Source of the DNA: JAADHI01 sp964451325
Lineage (GTDB): Bacteria; Nitrospirota; Nitrospiria; SBBL01; JAADHI01
NCBI GenBank assembly: GCA_964451325.1
Contig: CAYVHO010000012.1
Span: 16,452-80,451, forward strand
Direction of reading: 5' to 3'
Length of the DNA stretch: 64,000 nt
Shown one piece after another: positions 34,496-45,300 of the stretch (positions within the stretch are counted from its first letter, which is position 1; every line of letters starts with the position of its first letter). The notes beneath the pieces were generated by a model. It made no database searches, was not told the DNA's origin, and worked only from the letters and a program-made list of their open reading frames with translations. A program made the position numbers and the translations under genes.

Positions 34496-37400
34496 AACCC
34501 ACCTCCTTTTTCTTTTAAGTCCCAACCTTTCCAAAGTGCATAAACTGCGGGAATGACCAAGAGCGTCAGAATGGTCGAAGAAATCAATCCCCCGACCATG
34601 GGTGCGGCAATGCGTTTCATGATTTGTGAGCCACTTCCGGTAGACCACATAATGGGCAATAGGCCAATGACCGTGGTTGTGGTCGTCATCATGACAGGGC
34701 GTACCCGCTCAAGGGCGGCCCGGATCACCGATTGATAAAGATCGGTAACACGGGTCATTTTCCCTTCTTCTCTGCGATCTTGATAAGATTTTTCGAGATA
34801 GACAAGCATAATGACACCGGTTTCTGCTGAAAGCCCGGCAAGGGCAATGAAGCCCACGCCAATGGCGACGCTCATGTTGTAACCCAGCAAATAAACCAGC
34901 CAGATTCCGCCAATCAAGGAAAAAGGAATGGAGAGCATGACGATGAGGCTTTGCGTGAAATTGCCGAAGTTAAAATAGAGCAAGAGCATGATAATCACGA
35001 GGGTGATGGGAAAAACAACCTGCAAACGCTTCTGCGCCCGCTCCATATATTCGTATTGTCCGCTCCAAAGCAGGGAGTATCCTGCGGGCAGTTTGATTTT
35101 TTCCTGAACGACGGCTTGTGCATTTTTGACATAGGTGCCGACATCAATTCCCCTAAGATCAACATAAATCCAGGCATTGAGACGGGCATTTTCACTTTTG
35201 ATGGCAGGTGGGCCTTTTGTGATTTTTAAAGTTGCGACTTGGGAAATGGGGATGTGCTCGCCTTTTTCTGTCGGGATTAAGATGCGCTTCAGATCGGCAA
35301 TATCGTCACGAAGCTCCCTTTTGTAGCGCAGATTGACGGGATAGCGCTCCAGACCTTCAACCGTTTCAGTAATATTGACACCGCCGATTGCAGTCATAAT
35401 GACATCTTGAATATCTCCAACGGTTAGGCCGTAACGGGCCGCTTTTGCGCGATCGATTTCATAATCAAGGTAGTTACCCCCTGCAACCCGTTCGGAATAA
35501 ACGCTCAAGGTCCCTGGCACCTCCCTTAAAACGGCTTCAATTTCTTTTCCGACGCGTTCTAATACCACGAGGTCTGCTCCGGCGACCTTGATGCCGACGG
35601 GCGTTTTAATGCCGGTGGAAAGCATGTCGATGCGGGTTTTAATCGGCATTGTCCAGGCATTGGTCACGCCGGGAAATTTAATGGCATCGTCGAGCATCTC
35701 AACCAGTTTTTCAACCGTTGTTATGCCCTCTCGCCACTCTGATTCGGGTTTAAGTACGATAGTGGTCTCCATCATGGCAAGGGAGGCAGGGTCAGTCGCC
35801 GTTTCGGCACGTCCTACTTTTCCGACCACATGTTTCACCTCAGGAAAGGACTTGATGATGCGGTCGGTCTGTTGCAGCAACTCTTTTGCCTTTGTAATGG
35901 AGATACCCGGCAGGGTCGTTGGCATGTAGAGTAAATCCCCTTCATTTAAAGGAGGCATAAATTCCGAACCGATTTTAATAAAGGGGTAGGCACTTGCCAC
36001 CAGGATCAGTATGGAGATGATGATCACCGTTTTTCTAAATCGAAGTACGGCAGTGATGACGGGTCGGTAGGACCAGTTTAAAAACCGCGCAATCGGGTTC
36101 TTTTTTTCCGAGGGGATTTTTCCGCGAATAAAATAGCCCATGAGGACTGGAATAACCGTCACCGAGACGAAGGCTGCGGCAGCCATCGTATAACTCCAGG
36201 TATAAGCAAGCGGTCTAAACAAGCGTCCTTCCTGAGCTTCAAGGGTGAAGATCGGCATGAAGGAGACAATAATAATCAGCAGGGAGAAAAAGAGGGAAGG
36301 CCCGACTTCGGCTGCCGCATTTTTAATGATCTCCCAATGTTCTTTTTTATCGCGGTCCCGTTCAAGGTGTTTGTGGGCATTTTCGACCATGACAACAGCC
36401 GCATCGACCATCACTCCGATGGCGATGGCAATACCGCCGAGTGACATGATATTGGCATTGATCCCTTGCAGATTCATTAGAATGAAGGCAATGAGAATGC
36501 CCAGCGGTAGGCTGGCCAGGGCCACAAAGGCCGAACGGAAGTGCAGCAAAAAGAGGACGCAGACCAGGGTGACGACGATCAACTGTTCAGTTAATTTTTC
36601 TTTCAGATTTGAAATCGCCCGCAGGATGAGGCCGGAGCGGTCGTAGAACGGAAGGATCTTCACTCCTTCCGGCAGACCGGCTTCAAGTGTTGCGAGTTTC
36701 TTTTTGACATTTTGAATGGTTTCCAAGGCGTTCTCTCCGAAACGCATGATGACGATGCCACCGACAACTTCTCCTTCACCATTTTTTTCAAGAATGCCGC
36801 GCCGAAGTTCCGGGCCGAGGCGCACCTTGGCCACATCTCGAATGAGGATGGGTGTCCCTTTGTCATCAACACCGACAGGGGTCTGTTCGAGGTCTTCAAT
36901 CGACTTGATGTAACCCAATCCACGCACCATGAATTCCGTTTCGGCCATTTCAATAACCTTGCCACCAACGTCCTGGTTGCTGCGTTTGATAGCGTGTTTG
37001 ACTTTAGAAAGGGGCAGGTTATAGGCGATGAGCCGATTCGGATCAATCTCTACCTGGTATTGTTTGACAAAGCCGCCAATGGAGGCGACTTCTGCCACAC
37101 CTGCGACACTTGAAAGTTCATAGCGTAAAAACCAGTCTTGTATCGAACGCAATTGGGCCAGGTCGTGCCGATCGGATTCGACGGTATATTGGTAGATCCA
37201 GCCGACACCTGTGGCATCGGGGCCCAGTGTCGGCGTGACACCTGAAGGCAGCTTTTTTGAGACATAGTTCAAATATTCCAGCACACGACTTCTGGCCCAA
37301 TAGAGATCTGTGTCATCCTCAAAAATGATGTAAACAAAGGAAAAACCGAAAAAGGAGTAGCCCCTGACCGTTGACGCTTTCGGAACAGAGAGCATCGTCG

Positions 37401-37626
37401 TGGTTAAGGGATAGGTGACCTGATCTTCGATCACCTGTGGGGCTTGCCCCGGAAATTCGGTGAAGATGATGACCTGCACATCGGATAAATCAGGAATGGC
37501 ATCCAGTGGAATCGTGCTCACAGCATAGATGCCTGCTCCAGATAAAAAAAAGGTGAAGAGCAACACAAGAACCCGGTTTTTAATCGAAAAACCAATGACC
37601 TTTTCCAGGACACCTTCTTTTTTCAT
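34492..37626 (-). CDS. cusA: CusA-type copper/silver RND efflux pump
   Basis: 1044 residues, 12 transmembrane helices. The fourth helix reads GGIAIAIGVMVDAAVVM followed by ENAHKHLE, the HME4 (Cu/Ag) signature rather than the CzcA-type one. RIDMLSTGIKTPVGIK keeps the Met that corresponds to CusA M672, and the AMMETTI region keeps the M623 equivalent. At the third Met position (LPGIS) an Ile is present. Exports Cu(I)/Ag(I) from periplasm through the CusBC channel. Start overlaps the cusB stop (ATGA). Confidence 0.92.
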   Translation of the reverse strand: MKKEGVLEKVIGFSIKNRVLVLLFTFFLSGAGIYAVSTIPLDAIPDLSDVQVIIFTEFPGQAPQVIEDQVTYPLTTTMLSVPKASTVRGYSFFGFSFVYIIFEDDTDLYWARSRVLEYLNYVSKKLPSGVTPTLGPDATGVGWIYQYTVESDRHDLAQLRSIQDWFLRYELSSVAGVAEVASIGGFVKQYQVEIDPNRLIAYNLPLSKVKHAIKRSNQDVGGKVIEMAETEFMVRGLGYIKSIEDLEQTPVGVDDKGTPILIRDVAKVRLGPELRRGILEKNGEGEVVGGIVIMRFGENALETIQNVKKKLATLEAGLPEGVKILPFYDRSGLILRAISNLKEKLTEQLIVVTLVCVLFLLHFRSAFVALASLPLGILIAFILMNLQGINANIMSLGGIAIAIGVMVDAAVVMVENAHKHLERDRDKKEHWEIIKNAAAEVGPSLFFSLLIIIVSFMPIFTLEAQEGRLFRPLAYTWSYTMAAAAFVSVTVIPVLMGYFIRGKIPSEKKNPIARFLNWSYRPVITAVLRFRKTVIIISILILVASAYPFIKIGSEFMPPLNEGDLLYMPTTLPGISITKAKELLQQTDRIIKSFPEVKHVVGKVGRAETATDPASLAMMETTIVLKPESEWREGITTVEKLVEMLDDAIKFPGVTNAWTMPIKTRIDMLSTGIKTPVGIKVAGADLVVLERVGKEIEAVLREVPGTLSVYSERVAGGNYLDYEIDRAKAARYGLTVGDIQDVIMTAIGGVNITETVEGLERYPVNLRYKRELRDDIADLKRILIPTEKGEHIPISQVATLKITKGPPAIKSENARLNAWIYVDLRGIDVGTYVKNAQAVVQEKIKLPAGYSLLWSGQYEYMERAQKRLQVVFPITLVIIMLLLYFNFGNFTQSLIVMLSIPFSLIGGIWLVYLLGYNMSVAIGVGFIALAGLSAETGVIMLVYLEKSYQDRREEGKMTRVTDLYQSVIRAALERVRPVMMTTTTTVIGLLPIMWSTGSGSQIMKRIAAPMVGGLISSTILTLLVIPAVYALWKGWDLKEKGGGF

Positions 37627-39011
37627 GGCATGCTCCCTTCCGTCCCTGCGTCCATTTTCATGCCTTCCATGTCATCCGTGCTATTTGTGTCTTCCATCCC
37701 GGACATGTCGCCATTCTCTTTCATTTCACCCTGATCCGGCATGTCGTTCTTTCCTTTGGGTGAGATCATTTTTGCGATGGCCTCATTCAAGCGGCTTTCG
37801 GAATCAATGAGAAACTGCGCCGAGATCACCACCTCCTCACCTGAACGTAGTCCTTCAATGATTTGGCTTTCATTTCCGGATTCAATGCCGACCTTGACCT
37901 CTCTCGGTTCAAATTTTCCGGGTGCCCGCACAACAAGGATCTTTTCCTTTCCGTCGACACGTAAAATTGCCTCGGAAGGAATGACAAGGGCATCCACCTG
38001 CCGCGTGGCCTCAATACTCACATCCGCATACATATCAGGTTTTAGCAGGGCCTTTGAATTGTCGAATTCGAGGCGAACTTTGATGGTTCGCGTCTTGGCT
38101 TCCACATAGGGATAAATGTAGGTGATTTCGCCCTCGAAGGTCTTTCCGGGCAAAGCCGTGAGTGTCATTTTTCCGATATCACCGACGGAGATCCAAGGCA
38201 GTTCGTATTCGTAAATATCGACATAGACCCACACCTTTTTCAGCCCTGCAATCCGGTAGATTTCGGTTTTAGGGGTCACAAACTGCCCTTGCCGTGCGCC
38301 GATTTTCAAGACAAACCCTTCAAAGGGGGAGTGGATATGCAGATACTGTTTAATTTGCCGATCTTTTTCCAGCTCTAAAATTTGATGCTCTGGTACGTCC
38401 AAAAGTTCAAGGCGTTCTCTGGACGAGGCGACAAGGGCTAAAGCACCCTTTTGAATCTCTTCAATCGGGCTATCGGCCAAAACTTTTTGGTTATCTAAGG
38501 CCAGTAAATATTCCTGCTGACTGGTGACCAATTGCGGCGAATAGATGCTGAGCAACAACATATCTTTTGAAACGGGCTGGCCCGTTTTATCAACATAGAG
38601 TTTTTCGATCCAGCCTTGTGTTTTGGGATGCAGACGGGAAAGGCGTTCTTCGTCGTAGTCCAAACGACCAATGGTATTGATGTTTCTCGAAAGGGTTTTA
38701 AGCTCCGCAAACGCTGTGCGTACACCGATGTTCTGCGTGGTGACCGGGTCAATCCTGACTGTGCCGGTGGGATCACCGTCATTGTTAGCATCGTCGGCGT
38801 AGACCGGCACATAGGCCATGCCCATGTCATCGGTTGTGGGTGTGACAGAGGTCATGTCGGGATTCATGGGATGACGATAAAAAAGCGGCTCGGCCTCTGC
38901 TTCTTCGCTTGCGGGACTTGTTGTCTGATTCGAGTTTTGATTTGCAAACCAATAACCACCGGATAATCCGAATAAAAGTGCAATGGCTGCAAAAACCAGA
39001 TTATTTCGCAT
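37623..39011 (-). CDS. cusB: CusB-type periplasmic adaptor
   Basis: 462 residues; start set by AAAGGAG. N-terminal anchor (about 4-21), a heavy-metal-binding segment FYRHPMNPDMTSVTPTTDD, alpha-hairpin (about 150-200), lipoyl and beta-barrel domains, and a Met/Asp-rich C-terminal tail (GDMSGMEDTN, MEGMKMDAG) that may bind copper. It links the inner-membrane pump to the outer-membrane channel. Its first ten bases overlap the end of the outer-membrane channel gene. Confidence 0.9.
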   Translation of the reverse strand: MRNNLVFAAIALLFGLSGGYWFANQNSNQTTSPASEEAEAEPLFYRHPMNPDMTSVTPTTDDMGMAYVPVYADDANNDGDPTGTVRIDPVTTQNIGVRTAFAELKTLSRNINTIGRLDYDEERLSRLHPKTQGWIEKLYVDKTGQPVSKDMLLLSIYSPQLVTSQQEYLLALDNQKVLADSPIEEIQKGALALVASSRERLELLDVPEHQILELEKDRQIKQYLHIHSPFEGFVLKIGARQGQFVTPKTEIYRIAGLKKVWVYVDIYEYELPWISVGDIGKMTLTALPGKTFEGEITYIYPYVEAKTRTIKVRLEFDNSKALLKPDMYADVSIEATRQVDALVIPSEAILRVDGKEKILVVRAPGKFEPREVKVGIESGNESQIIEGLRSGEEVVISAQFLIDSESRLNEAIAKMISPKGKNDMPDQGEMKENGDMSGMEDTNSTDDMEGMKMDAGTEGSMP

Positions 39012-40311
39012 TGATTTGCTCCTTTCCAATCATATGAGCAAGCTGAGCCAAGGTGATATTGGCTTCGCTCAAGGTCTTCCAATATTGGATTTCAAAGTTA
39101 TAAAGCGTGAGTTGAGCACGCACGAGATTCAAAAAATCAACCTTGTTGACCTGGTAGCCGGATAACATCGAAGCCACGGTTTGTTTTGCCTGCGGAATAA
39201 TACCCGTTTTAAATAAAGAAACCTGCGCACTCAATTGTCGATAGCTTGCCAAGGCACTGGAGATTTCTGACTCAATCTGTTTTTGTTGATCTGCAAGCAT
39301 CCAGCGGGCGGTCGTTAATTCATGCAAACGCTGGTCTATGGCCTTGCTCTGTTTGTTTTTTCCGTAGACGGGCAGGTTCATCGAAAAAAGCAGGCTGACA
39401 AAATCGGAGCGGTCCCCGCGCCCCGGATTTTGTCCGCCTCTATAACCGTAAACCGCACCGAGTTTAAAATCCGGTTCATAGCCTTTTTTGGCTAAATTGA
39501 GTCGGCTACGGGCAGCAAAAATACGGTCTTTGAACGCAGCAAGCAAGGGACGATCTTTTTTATAGTCTTGCAGTAAACGCTTTTCGTTCGGTACCGGAGG
39601 CAGTGTTTCTGAAACGGTCTTTGGGAGTTGGATCCCTTGATCGGTCGGACGGTTTAAGAGTCCATTTAAGGACGCCTCCGTCTTGCGCCGCTTTGCATGA
39701 AGGGTGATTTCCAGATCAAGCAGTTTTGAAAGTTCTAGCTGTGCAAGCAAGACATCCTGTTGTAAACCCTTGCCGACCTTGTATTTTGTCTGGGCGATTT
39801 CAACAAATTGAGTGAGCAGTGTTTTATTTTGCCCGATAATTTCTAAGGCCATGTCGTTTTTAAAAATAGCCCACCAACGGGTTTTGACTTGTCGGATGAG
39901 AGATAAACGCGTTTCGTTCACCGACTTTTCTGCAGCCTGAGCCTGGTATTGGGCCGTCTTTTTTCTCAAGGCCAGCTTTCCCGGAAAGGGAAAGGCCTGC
40001 ATGATGCCGACCTGGAGTTGTGTCATCGGCTCCTGTTCGAGATTAAAGGTATCGGTCGGAAGATTGCGTGCATTGAGACTCAAATGAGGGTCGGGTAGGC
40101 TTTCTGCTTGAGAGGGCTTTTTCGCCAAAGCCTTAGCGAAGGAGCCGACTCTTGCAAGGCCTGGATTGCTGTTGAGGGCCTCTGAGATCGCGTCTTGCAA
40201 TTGAAGTAAATCCTCCCTTGTATGCTTAACCTCCTCTTCAGATTTTGCCTGTGTTGGCATCAGAATTATCAGAGAAATCAATAAAAAAGAATAGAAAGTC
40301 AGGCGAAACAT
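39001..40311 (-). CDS. Outer-membrane efflux channel (CusC/TolC family)
   Basis: 436 residues. Signal sequence (hydrophobic 5-22) and two repeated OEP domains with long helices: LTRVGSFAKA-like N-half and ITLHAKRRKTEASLNGLLN near 225. LPDPHLSLNARNLP is a conserved entry motif. First gene of the channel-adaptor-pump operon; GGAGG precedes ATG and a MerR-type promoter lies 56 bases upstream. No lipobox is seen. Confidence 0.88.
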   Translation of the reverse strand: MFRLTFYSFLLISLIILMPTQAKSEEEVKHTREDLLQLQDAISEALNSNPGLARVGSFAKALAKKPSQAESLPDPHLSLNARNLPTDTFNLEQEPMTQLQVGIMQAFPFPGKLALRKKTAQYQAQAAEKSVNETRLSLIRQVKTRWWAIFKNDMALEIIGQNKTLLTQFVEIAQTKYKVGKGLQQDVLLAQLELSKLLDLEITLHAKRRKTEASLNGLLNRPTDQGIQLPKTVSETLPPVPNEKRLLQDYKKDRPLLAAFKDRIFAARSRLNLAKKGYEPDFKLGAVYGYRGGQNPGRGDRSDFVSLLFSMNLPVYGKNKQSKAIDQRLHELTTARWMLADQQKQIESEISSALASYRQLSAQVSLFKTGIIPQAKQTVASMLSGYQVNKVDFLNLVRAQLTLYNFEIQYWKTLSEANITLAQLAHMIGKEQINAK

Positions 40312-40366
40312 GGGAAAACCTCCATTTTTTATCGTTTAAAACCACTCCGTCAAGAAAACCAGCTCA

Positions 40367-40398
40367 ACCTTACAAGCTGTGTGCTGGACACAGGTCAA
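40367..40398 (-). promoter_or_regulatory. MerR-type promoter of the CusCBA-type operon
   Basis: Minus strand: TTGACC, 20-base spacer, TAAGGT. Perfect dyad CTGTGT-N5-ACACAG (40377-40393) between the boxes. Box spelling and spacer are those of ZntR/CueR/MerR-activated promoters. Confidence 0.82.
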
Positions 40399-40496
40399 GT
40401 CTTTTTATCGGTGAGGGAGAGACCCGAAATGACAATTAGTCAATAGGAGGTTGTCGGACTTAGATCAATTCCTGCGTGCAGGCATAATGGACGACT

Positions 40497-40907
40497 CTAT
40501 CCTTCTTCATCCATCGCCTCTATCAGATGGCAAACGGAATGCCCGTTGGGTATTCCGTCCGGCATGACTTTCCATTGCGCGAGGGCTTTTTCCATGCGAA
40601 TCTGTAGATGTGCCATGGCATCAAGCCTCTCCCGATTTTCTTTAATCCGACGCGCGATAAGATCTCGCACTAAGGGGCAGGGAGAATCATGGTTTTCAGC
40701 ATGGTCTAGGATTTGAGAAATTTCAGAAAGCGTAAAACCAAGCCCCTTTGCGCGTAGGATGAATTTCAAACGTTTAATGTCATTAAAGGAAAAAAGACGG
40801 TAGCCATTTTCTTGATGACGTTCCGGCTTTAAAAGACCGATGCGGGTATAATAACGCACAATTTCAGCGGGGATACTGACCTTTCTTGCCAACTGGACCA
40901 CTGTCAT
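40497..40907 (-). CDS. MerR-family metal-responsive activator
   Basis: 136 residues. N-terminal winged helix (VRYYTRIGLLKPERHQENGYR), a dimerisation coiled coil, and metal-loop residues Cys77 (SPCPLV), His123 and Cys126 (GHSVCHLIEAM). This resembles the ZntR/CadR branch more than CueR, but the vicinal Cys of ZntR (114/115) is missing. Probably twists the 20-bp spacer promoters at the three local sites. SD GGAGGG. Its metal could be Zn, Cd, Pb or Cu. Confidence 0.8.
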   Translation of the reverse strand: MTVVQLARKVSIPAEIVRYYTRIGLLKPERHQENGYRLFSFNDIKRLKFILRAKGLGFTLSEISQILDHAENHDSPCPLVRDLIARRIKENRERLDAMAHLQIRMEKALAQWKVMPDGIPNGHSVCHLIEAMDEEG

Positions 40908-41203
40908 TTCATCCCTCCGTCTTGGTGTGAATAAAGAACATATTTTTTCCTATCTTTTGTTGTTCTACTCTTCACGATCTTGTTAATTTTTGAACCGAAA
41001 ATACGAACATTCTTCTTCTGGCTGGTATACGCCTTTTTCAGAATAATTTCAATAAAGTCAGCTATTTAAACAAAGTCTAAAACAACCTCTATCTTTAAGG
41101 TTTCACAAAAGCGCGTAGGGAGTTCTGGCTTGAAAAATAGGAATAAATTGACGATACTCTCCTTGTTTTTTTAAACATATTTTTCTGAACGAAGAGGGAA
41201 GAA

Positions 41204-42115
41204 ATGACTCGACGCCAAAACACCATGCTCGCTCTTTTTTTAATCCTGTTTTTTACACCACATTCGCATGCCGAAGAAGCCCTTCATGCACAATCTCGTT
41301 TTTTAAGTCGTGCTTTGCTTTCTTCTCCCGCGACAGGCCTGTCTTTTATGACCCCCCGAAATTTTAGCGGGGCCTACGATGCACAGTCAGGGACCTTCTT
41401 TTTAGAAAATCGTGACGATTTGTTACTCGGGGTTTACGGTTTTTCTGAAGCGACTTTGCATGAAGTCGCGGAGGTGGTCGGTGCTGCCGTCAAAAAACTC
41501 GGCTTTGAATTGAGCCCGGTAGACACGCAAAATTTGGATGCCAATACCGTATTAGCGACTTATCAAACCCTCTCCGCTCAAGGCAAGGGCATCATGGTCG
41601 GCATCGCAAAAGTCGGACAAAATAAAAATGCCATCGCGATGATCGGTTTTGGAAAAGCCGATCAAGAAGAAAAAATCAAAAAAAAGCTTCAGCGTATTTT
41701 GGCGCAGGTGGAATGGAAAAAACCTGAAGCCCACACCTGGCAAAAAAATTTGGCGGGGCGGGTACTGAGCACATCGGGCTCAGATTCAAACACTTCTCAG
41801 GGGGGCGCAGGCGGATCGGGCTCAGCCGTTTCCGGGACAGAGACCACCCTGAGCTTTTGCGGCGATGCGTCTTATGCCTATCAGACAAAAAAAGAGTCCT
41901 TTTTTTCAGCAGGCGGTATGTCCATTGATAACAGCAGTAGTGATGCCCACCAGGGCCGCTGGCGTCTGGTTGCAACCCTGATCGGAGAAGCCTTTTTGAT
42001 CTTGGATGCAAGAGACGGAAGAAGCTTTTTATGGCCGATTGAAGAGACAGACACGGGTGCAAAGGTGGATGGGACATTTTACCAAGCAGAAGGCAGTGCT
42101 GCTTGTCATCGTTAG
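41204..42115 (+). CDS. Exported protein with C-terminal all-beta domain
   Basis: 303 residues. Signal peptide with cleavage near SHAE (23-24). The N-terminal half has an alpha/beta look, a Ser/Gly-rich linker lies at about 190-215 (SGSDSNTSQGGAGGSGSA), and the C-terminal half (TLSFCGDASYAY, GRWRLVATLIGEAFLIL) looks like a lipocalin-like small beta-barrel found in various exported proteins. Two Cys may form a disulphide. Ribosome site AGAGGGAAGAA. No recognised family; isolated from its neighbours. Confidence 0.6.
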   Translation: MTRRQNTMLALFLILFFTPHSHAEEALHAQSRFLSRALLSSPATGLSFMTPRNFSGAYDAQSGTFFLENRDDLLLGVYGFSEATLHEVAEVVGAAVKKLGFELSPVDTQNLDANTVLATYQTLSAQGKGIMVGIAKVGQNKNAIAMIGFGKADQEEKIKKKLQRILAQVEWKKPEAHTWQKNLAGRVLSTSGSDSNTSQGGAGGSGSAVSGTETTLSFCGDASYAYQTKKESFFSAGGMSIDNSSSDAHQGRWRLVATLIGEAFLILDARDGRSFLWPIEETDTGAKVDGTFYQAEGSAACHR

Positions 42116-42382
42116 ATTTCAGAAGACCAGGGGGCTTCCACGTTAATTGAGAACGCCCCCTAATCTGTTACTGAACTGCTTTTTTTTGCTCAGATACATG
42201 CATTCCTCTCTGGCGTCGATTCAGGGTTTGCGTGAGCTTTCCTGTTTCACCCCCGATTCCAATTGTTTTTCTTGGGTAAAATGAGAATCTTGTTCTCGGC
42301 TATTTTATTTGTTATCTTGTCTGACTGGAAATTTGTGCTGTGGTTGTGAACAGACCCGACTTATCGACATGATGGAGTAATT

Positions 42383-45300
42383 ATGGCAAGCAAAACCAAA
42401 TTAGAAACAAACGACAACGGATTGACATTAGGCATTGAAGGCTTTTCTTATTCAGATCTCTATGAACCAGAGCGACTCAAGGCGCTCAGCACCACCTTTT
42501 ATGAATCGTTAAAGGCCGCTGACCCTGCCTTGTATGACCACTTTATGGCCTACAGTAAAGAACCCGAAGGTTCACTCACCCCTCCGGAAGAAGCCGAGCT
42601 GCTCATTTCACTGGCCTTCCACCAGAGTCGATTTATGGCTCAGCTTTTCAATATTAGCGAAGACCGTGAACACTTCATGGAAAACATCCAATCTCAGAAA
42701 CCACTTTTTCGTTTCAAAAAAGAGTTTGTACAAAAACGGGCATTAAAAAAATTCTCGAAAGATGATTTGGCCTTACTCGATTATGAAAGCTTGAATGATA
42801 AAGCACGTCTTCTCATTGAGACGATGCTGGCCCCCATTCCTCTGGAACACGACAGCGAATTGCTCTTTGCAACCGTCACTTGCCGTCTGATTGATGCGGA
42901 AAAAGCACTCGCTTTAAAAATCAAGCGTGGGGAGGCCCTGCCCGCTGAAATCTTAGACGACATGACAAACACGCTGGAAGGTTTACTTAAAGCCCCCGAT
43001 GTGAATACATTGTTTCCCAAACTCCTTGAAACACGTCCGGATTCTGGAAAAGATGAAGACCTTCTGCTTTTTGCACAATCTCTTTTAAAAATGCTGGAAG
43101 AATGGGTTTTTGCAGCCTATCATCTTCCCAGCGAAGCATGTGCGACCGAAGGCTGGGATGCCTTCAATACGCCTCACGCCGTTGATTTTCAGAATCTGGT
43201 TGAAATTGTGCGTCCTGATGAAACAATGCCTGAACGCATCATCGGTCCTGAAGAAACCTTGCGCCGCCGCGACGGTTTTGAATTGACCGACCGCCGTTAT
43301 TCCGAAAAACAGGTGTTGTCTGAAATTGATTATTGTGTCATCTGCCACCCCCGCGAAAAGGACAGTTGTCGGATTGGGTATAAAAAGCGCAAAAGTAATG
43401 AATTGGATCACAACCCCTTAGGCATCGAACTGACCGGCTGTCCTTTGGACGAACGTATTTCAGAAATGCACTATTTACACGCCGAAGGGGATGCCATTGC
43501 CGCACTGGCCGTCATTGTCATGGACAATCCCATGGTGCCTGCCACCGGACACCGAATTTGCAACGATTGTATGAAGGGCTGTATCTATCAGAAAAAAGAT
43601 CCGGTCAATATCCCTCAGGCCGAAACACGTATCCTGACCGACGTATTGGATTTACCTTATGGTTTTGAAATCTACAGTTTGCTCACCCGCTGGAATCCCA
43701 TTAACGTCAAGCGTCCTCAGACGCTACCTTACAATGGGAAAAACGTGCTTGTTGTGGGCATGGGGCCCGCAGGTTTCACACTCGCGCAGTTTTTACTCAA
43801 CGAAGGTTTTGGGGTTTTTGGTGTCGATGGTTTAAAAATCGAACCCTTGCCAGAAGTTCTCGTGGGCAATGAGAACACAGCACCACAACCTGTCAAAGAT
43901 GTAACCACCCTCTATCATGAGTTGGACGAGCGTATTTTATCGGGCTTCGGCGGTGTCGCAGAATACGGGATTACAGTGCGTTGGGACAAAAACTTTCTGG
44001 ACTTGATTTATCTTACACTCGCCCGCAGAAACCGCTTTAATCTTTACGGCGGTGTACGTTTTGGAGGCACGATCACTGTTGAAGATGCCTGGAAACTGGG
44101 CATGGATCATGTGGCCATTGCCGCAGGTGCCGGAAAACCTACTATTCTCTGGATGAAAAACAACCTGATTCGGGGTGTGCGAAAAGCCAGTGATTTTTTG
44201 ATGGCTTTACAATTAACAGGGGCCTTCAAAAAAGCCTCGCTCGCAAACTTGCAGCTTCGTCTACCTGCAATCGTTGTCGGGGGCGGTTTGACTGCCATTG
44301 ACACCGCAACCGAAGCCATGGCTTATTACCCCGTGCAAGTCGAAAAAACCTTGGATCAATACGAAAAATTGAGCGCCGCATTCGGGAAAGATTCAGTGCT
44401 GGCCATGTATGACGCGGAAGAGCTCGAAATTTTGAACGAGTTTTTAGACCACGGCAAACAAATTCGTGCCGAGCGCAGTCGTGCCCATGCGGCAGACGAA
44501 GCGCCTGATTTTGTCCCCATGCTGCGTGGCTGGGGGGGCGTTTCTCTGGTCTACCGTCGGGATGTCTTAAACTCTCCGGCCTATCGTTTGAACCACGAAG
44601 AGGTGATTAAATCGCTCGAAGAAGGGATCTATTATATTGAGCTCCTGAGTCCAATCGAGGCCATTCCCAATCAATATGGTGCCGTCTCCGCCATGAAATT
44701 TGAAAAACAGAAACTCACGCCAGAGGGAAAACTTCGTGGTGCCGGAGCATTTGTTGAACTGCCGGCAAAAGCCGTGCTCATTGCGGCCGGAACATCGCCC
44801 AACATTGTTTATGAAAAAGAACATCCCGGTACATTTGAAATGGATGATCGCAAAAAATTCTTCAACCGCTTTGAACCCACCTGGAATGGCAATGATCTTC
44901 CCGTACTCAATGCCTCAAGCGATTGGACAACACCCGCGATTTTCACCTCCTATCAGGAAGACGGAAAATACATCTCCTTTTACGGAGACAATCACCCCGT
45001 TTACGCAGGGAACGTCGTAAGAGCAATGGCTTCTGCAAAAAAAGGCTATCCCTACATTGTCAGGCTATTTGAAAAAGAGCTGGCTCAGCTTTCTCCCGCA
45101 GACCAAAACACACGGGATGCGGCTTTTAAAAGTTTGACAAAATATTGGGATGAAAAATTGCACGCGACCGTGGTCGATGTGATTCGTCTTACCCCGACCA
45201 TTATCGAAGTCATCGTCAAAGCCCCCTTACAGGCAGAAGGTTTTGAGCCAGGGCAATTCTATCGGCTTCAAAACTATGAAACCCATTCCGAAACCATCGA

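Noticed and set aside
42120..42165. Hairpin with AGGGGGC / GCCCCCT arms after the exported beta protein
   Set aside because: The loop is long (about 19 bases) and no T-run follows, so I do not call a terminator.
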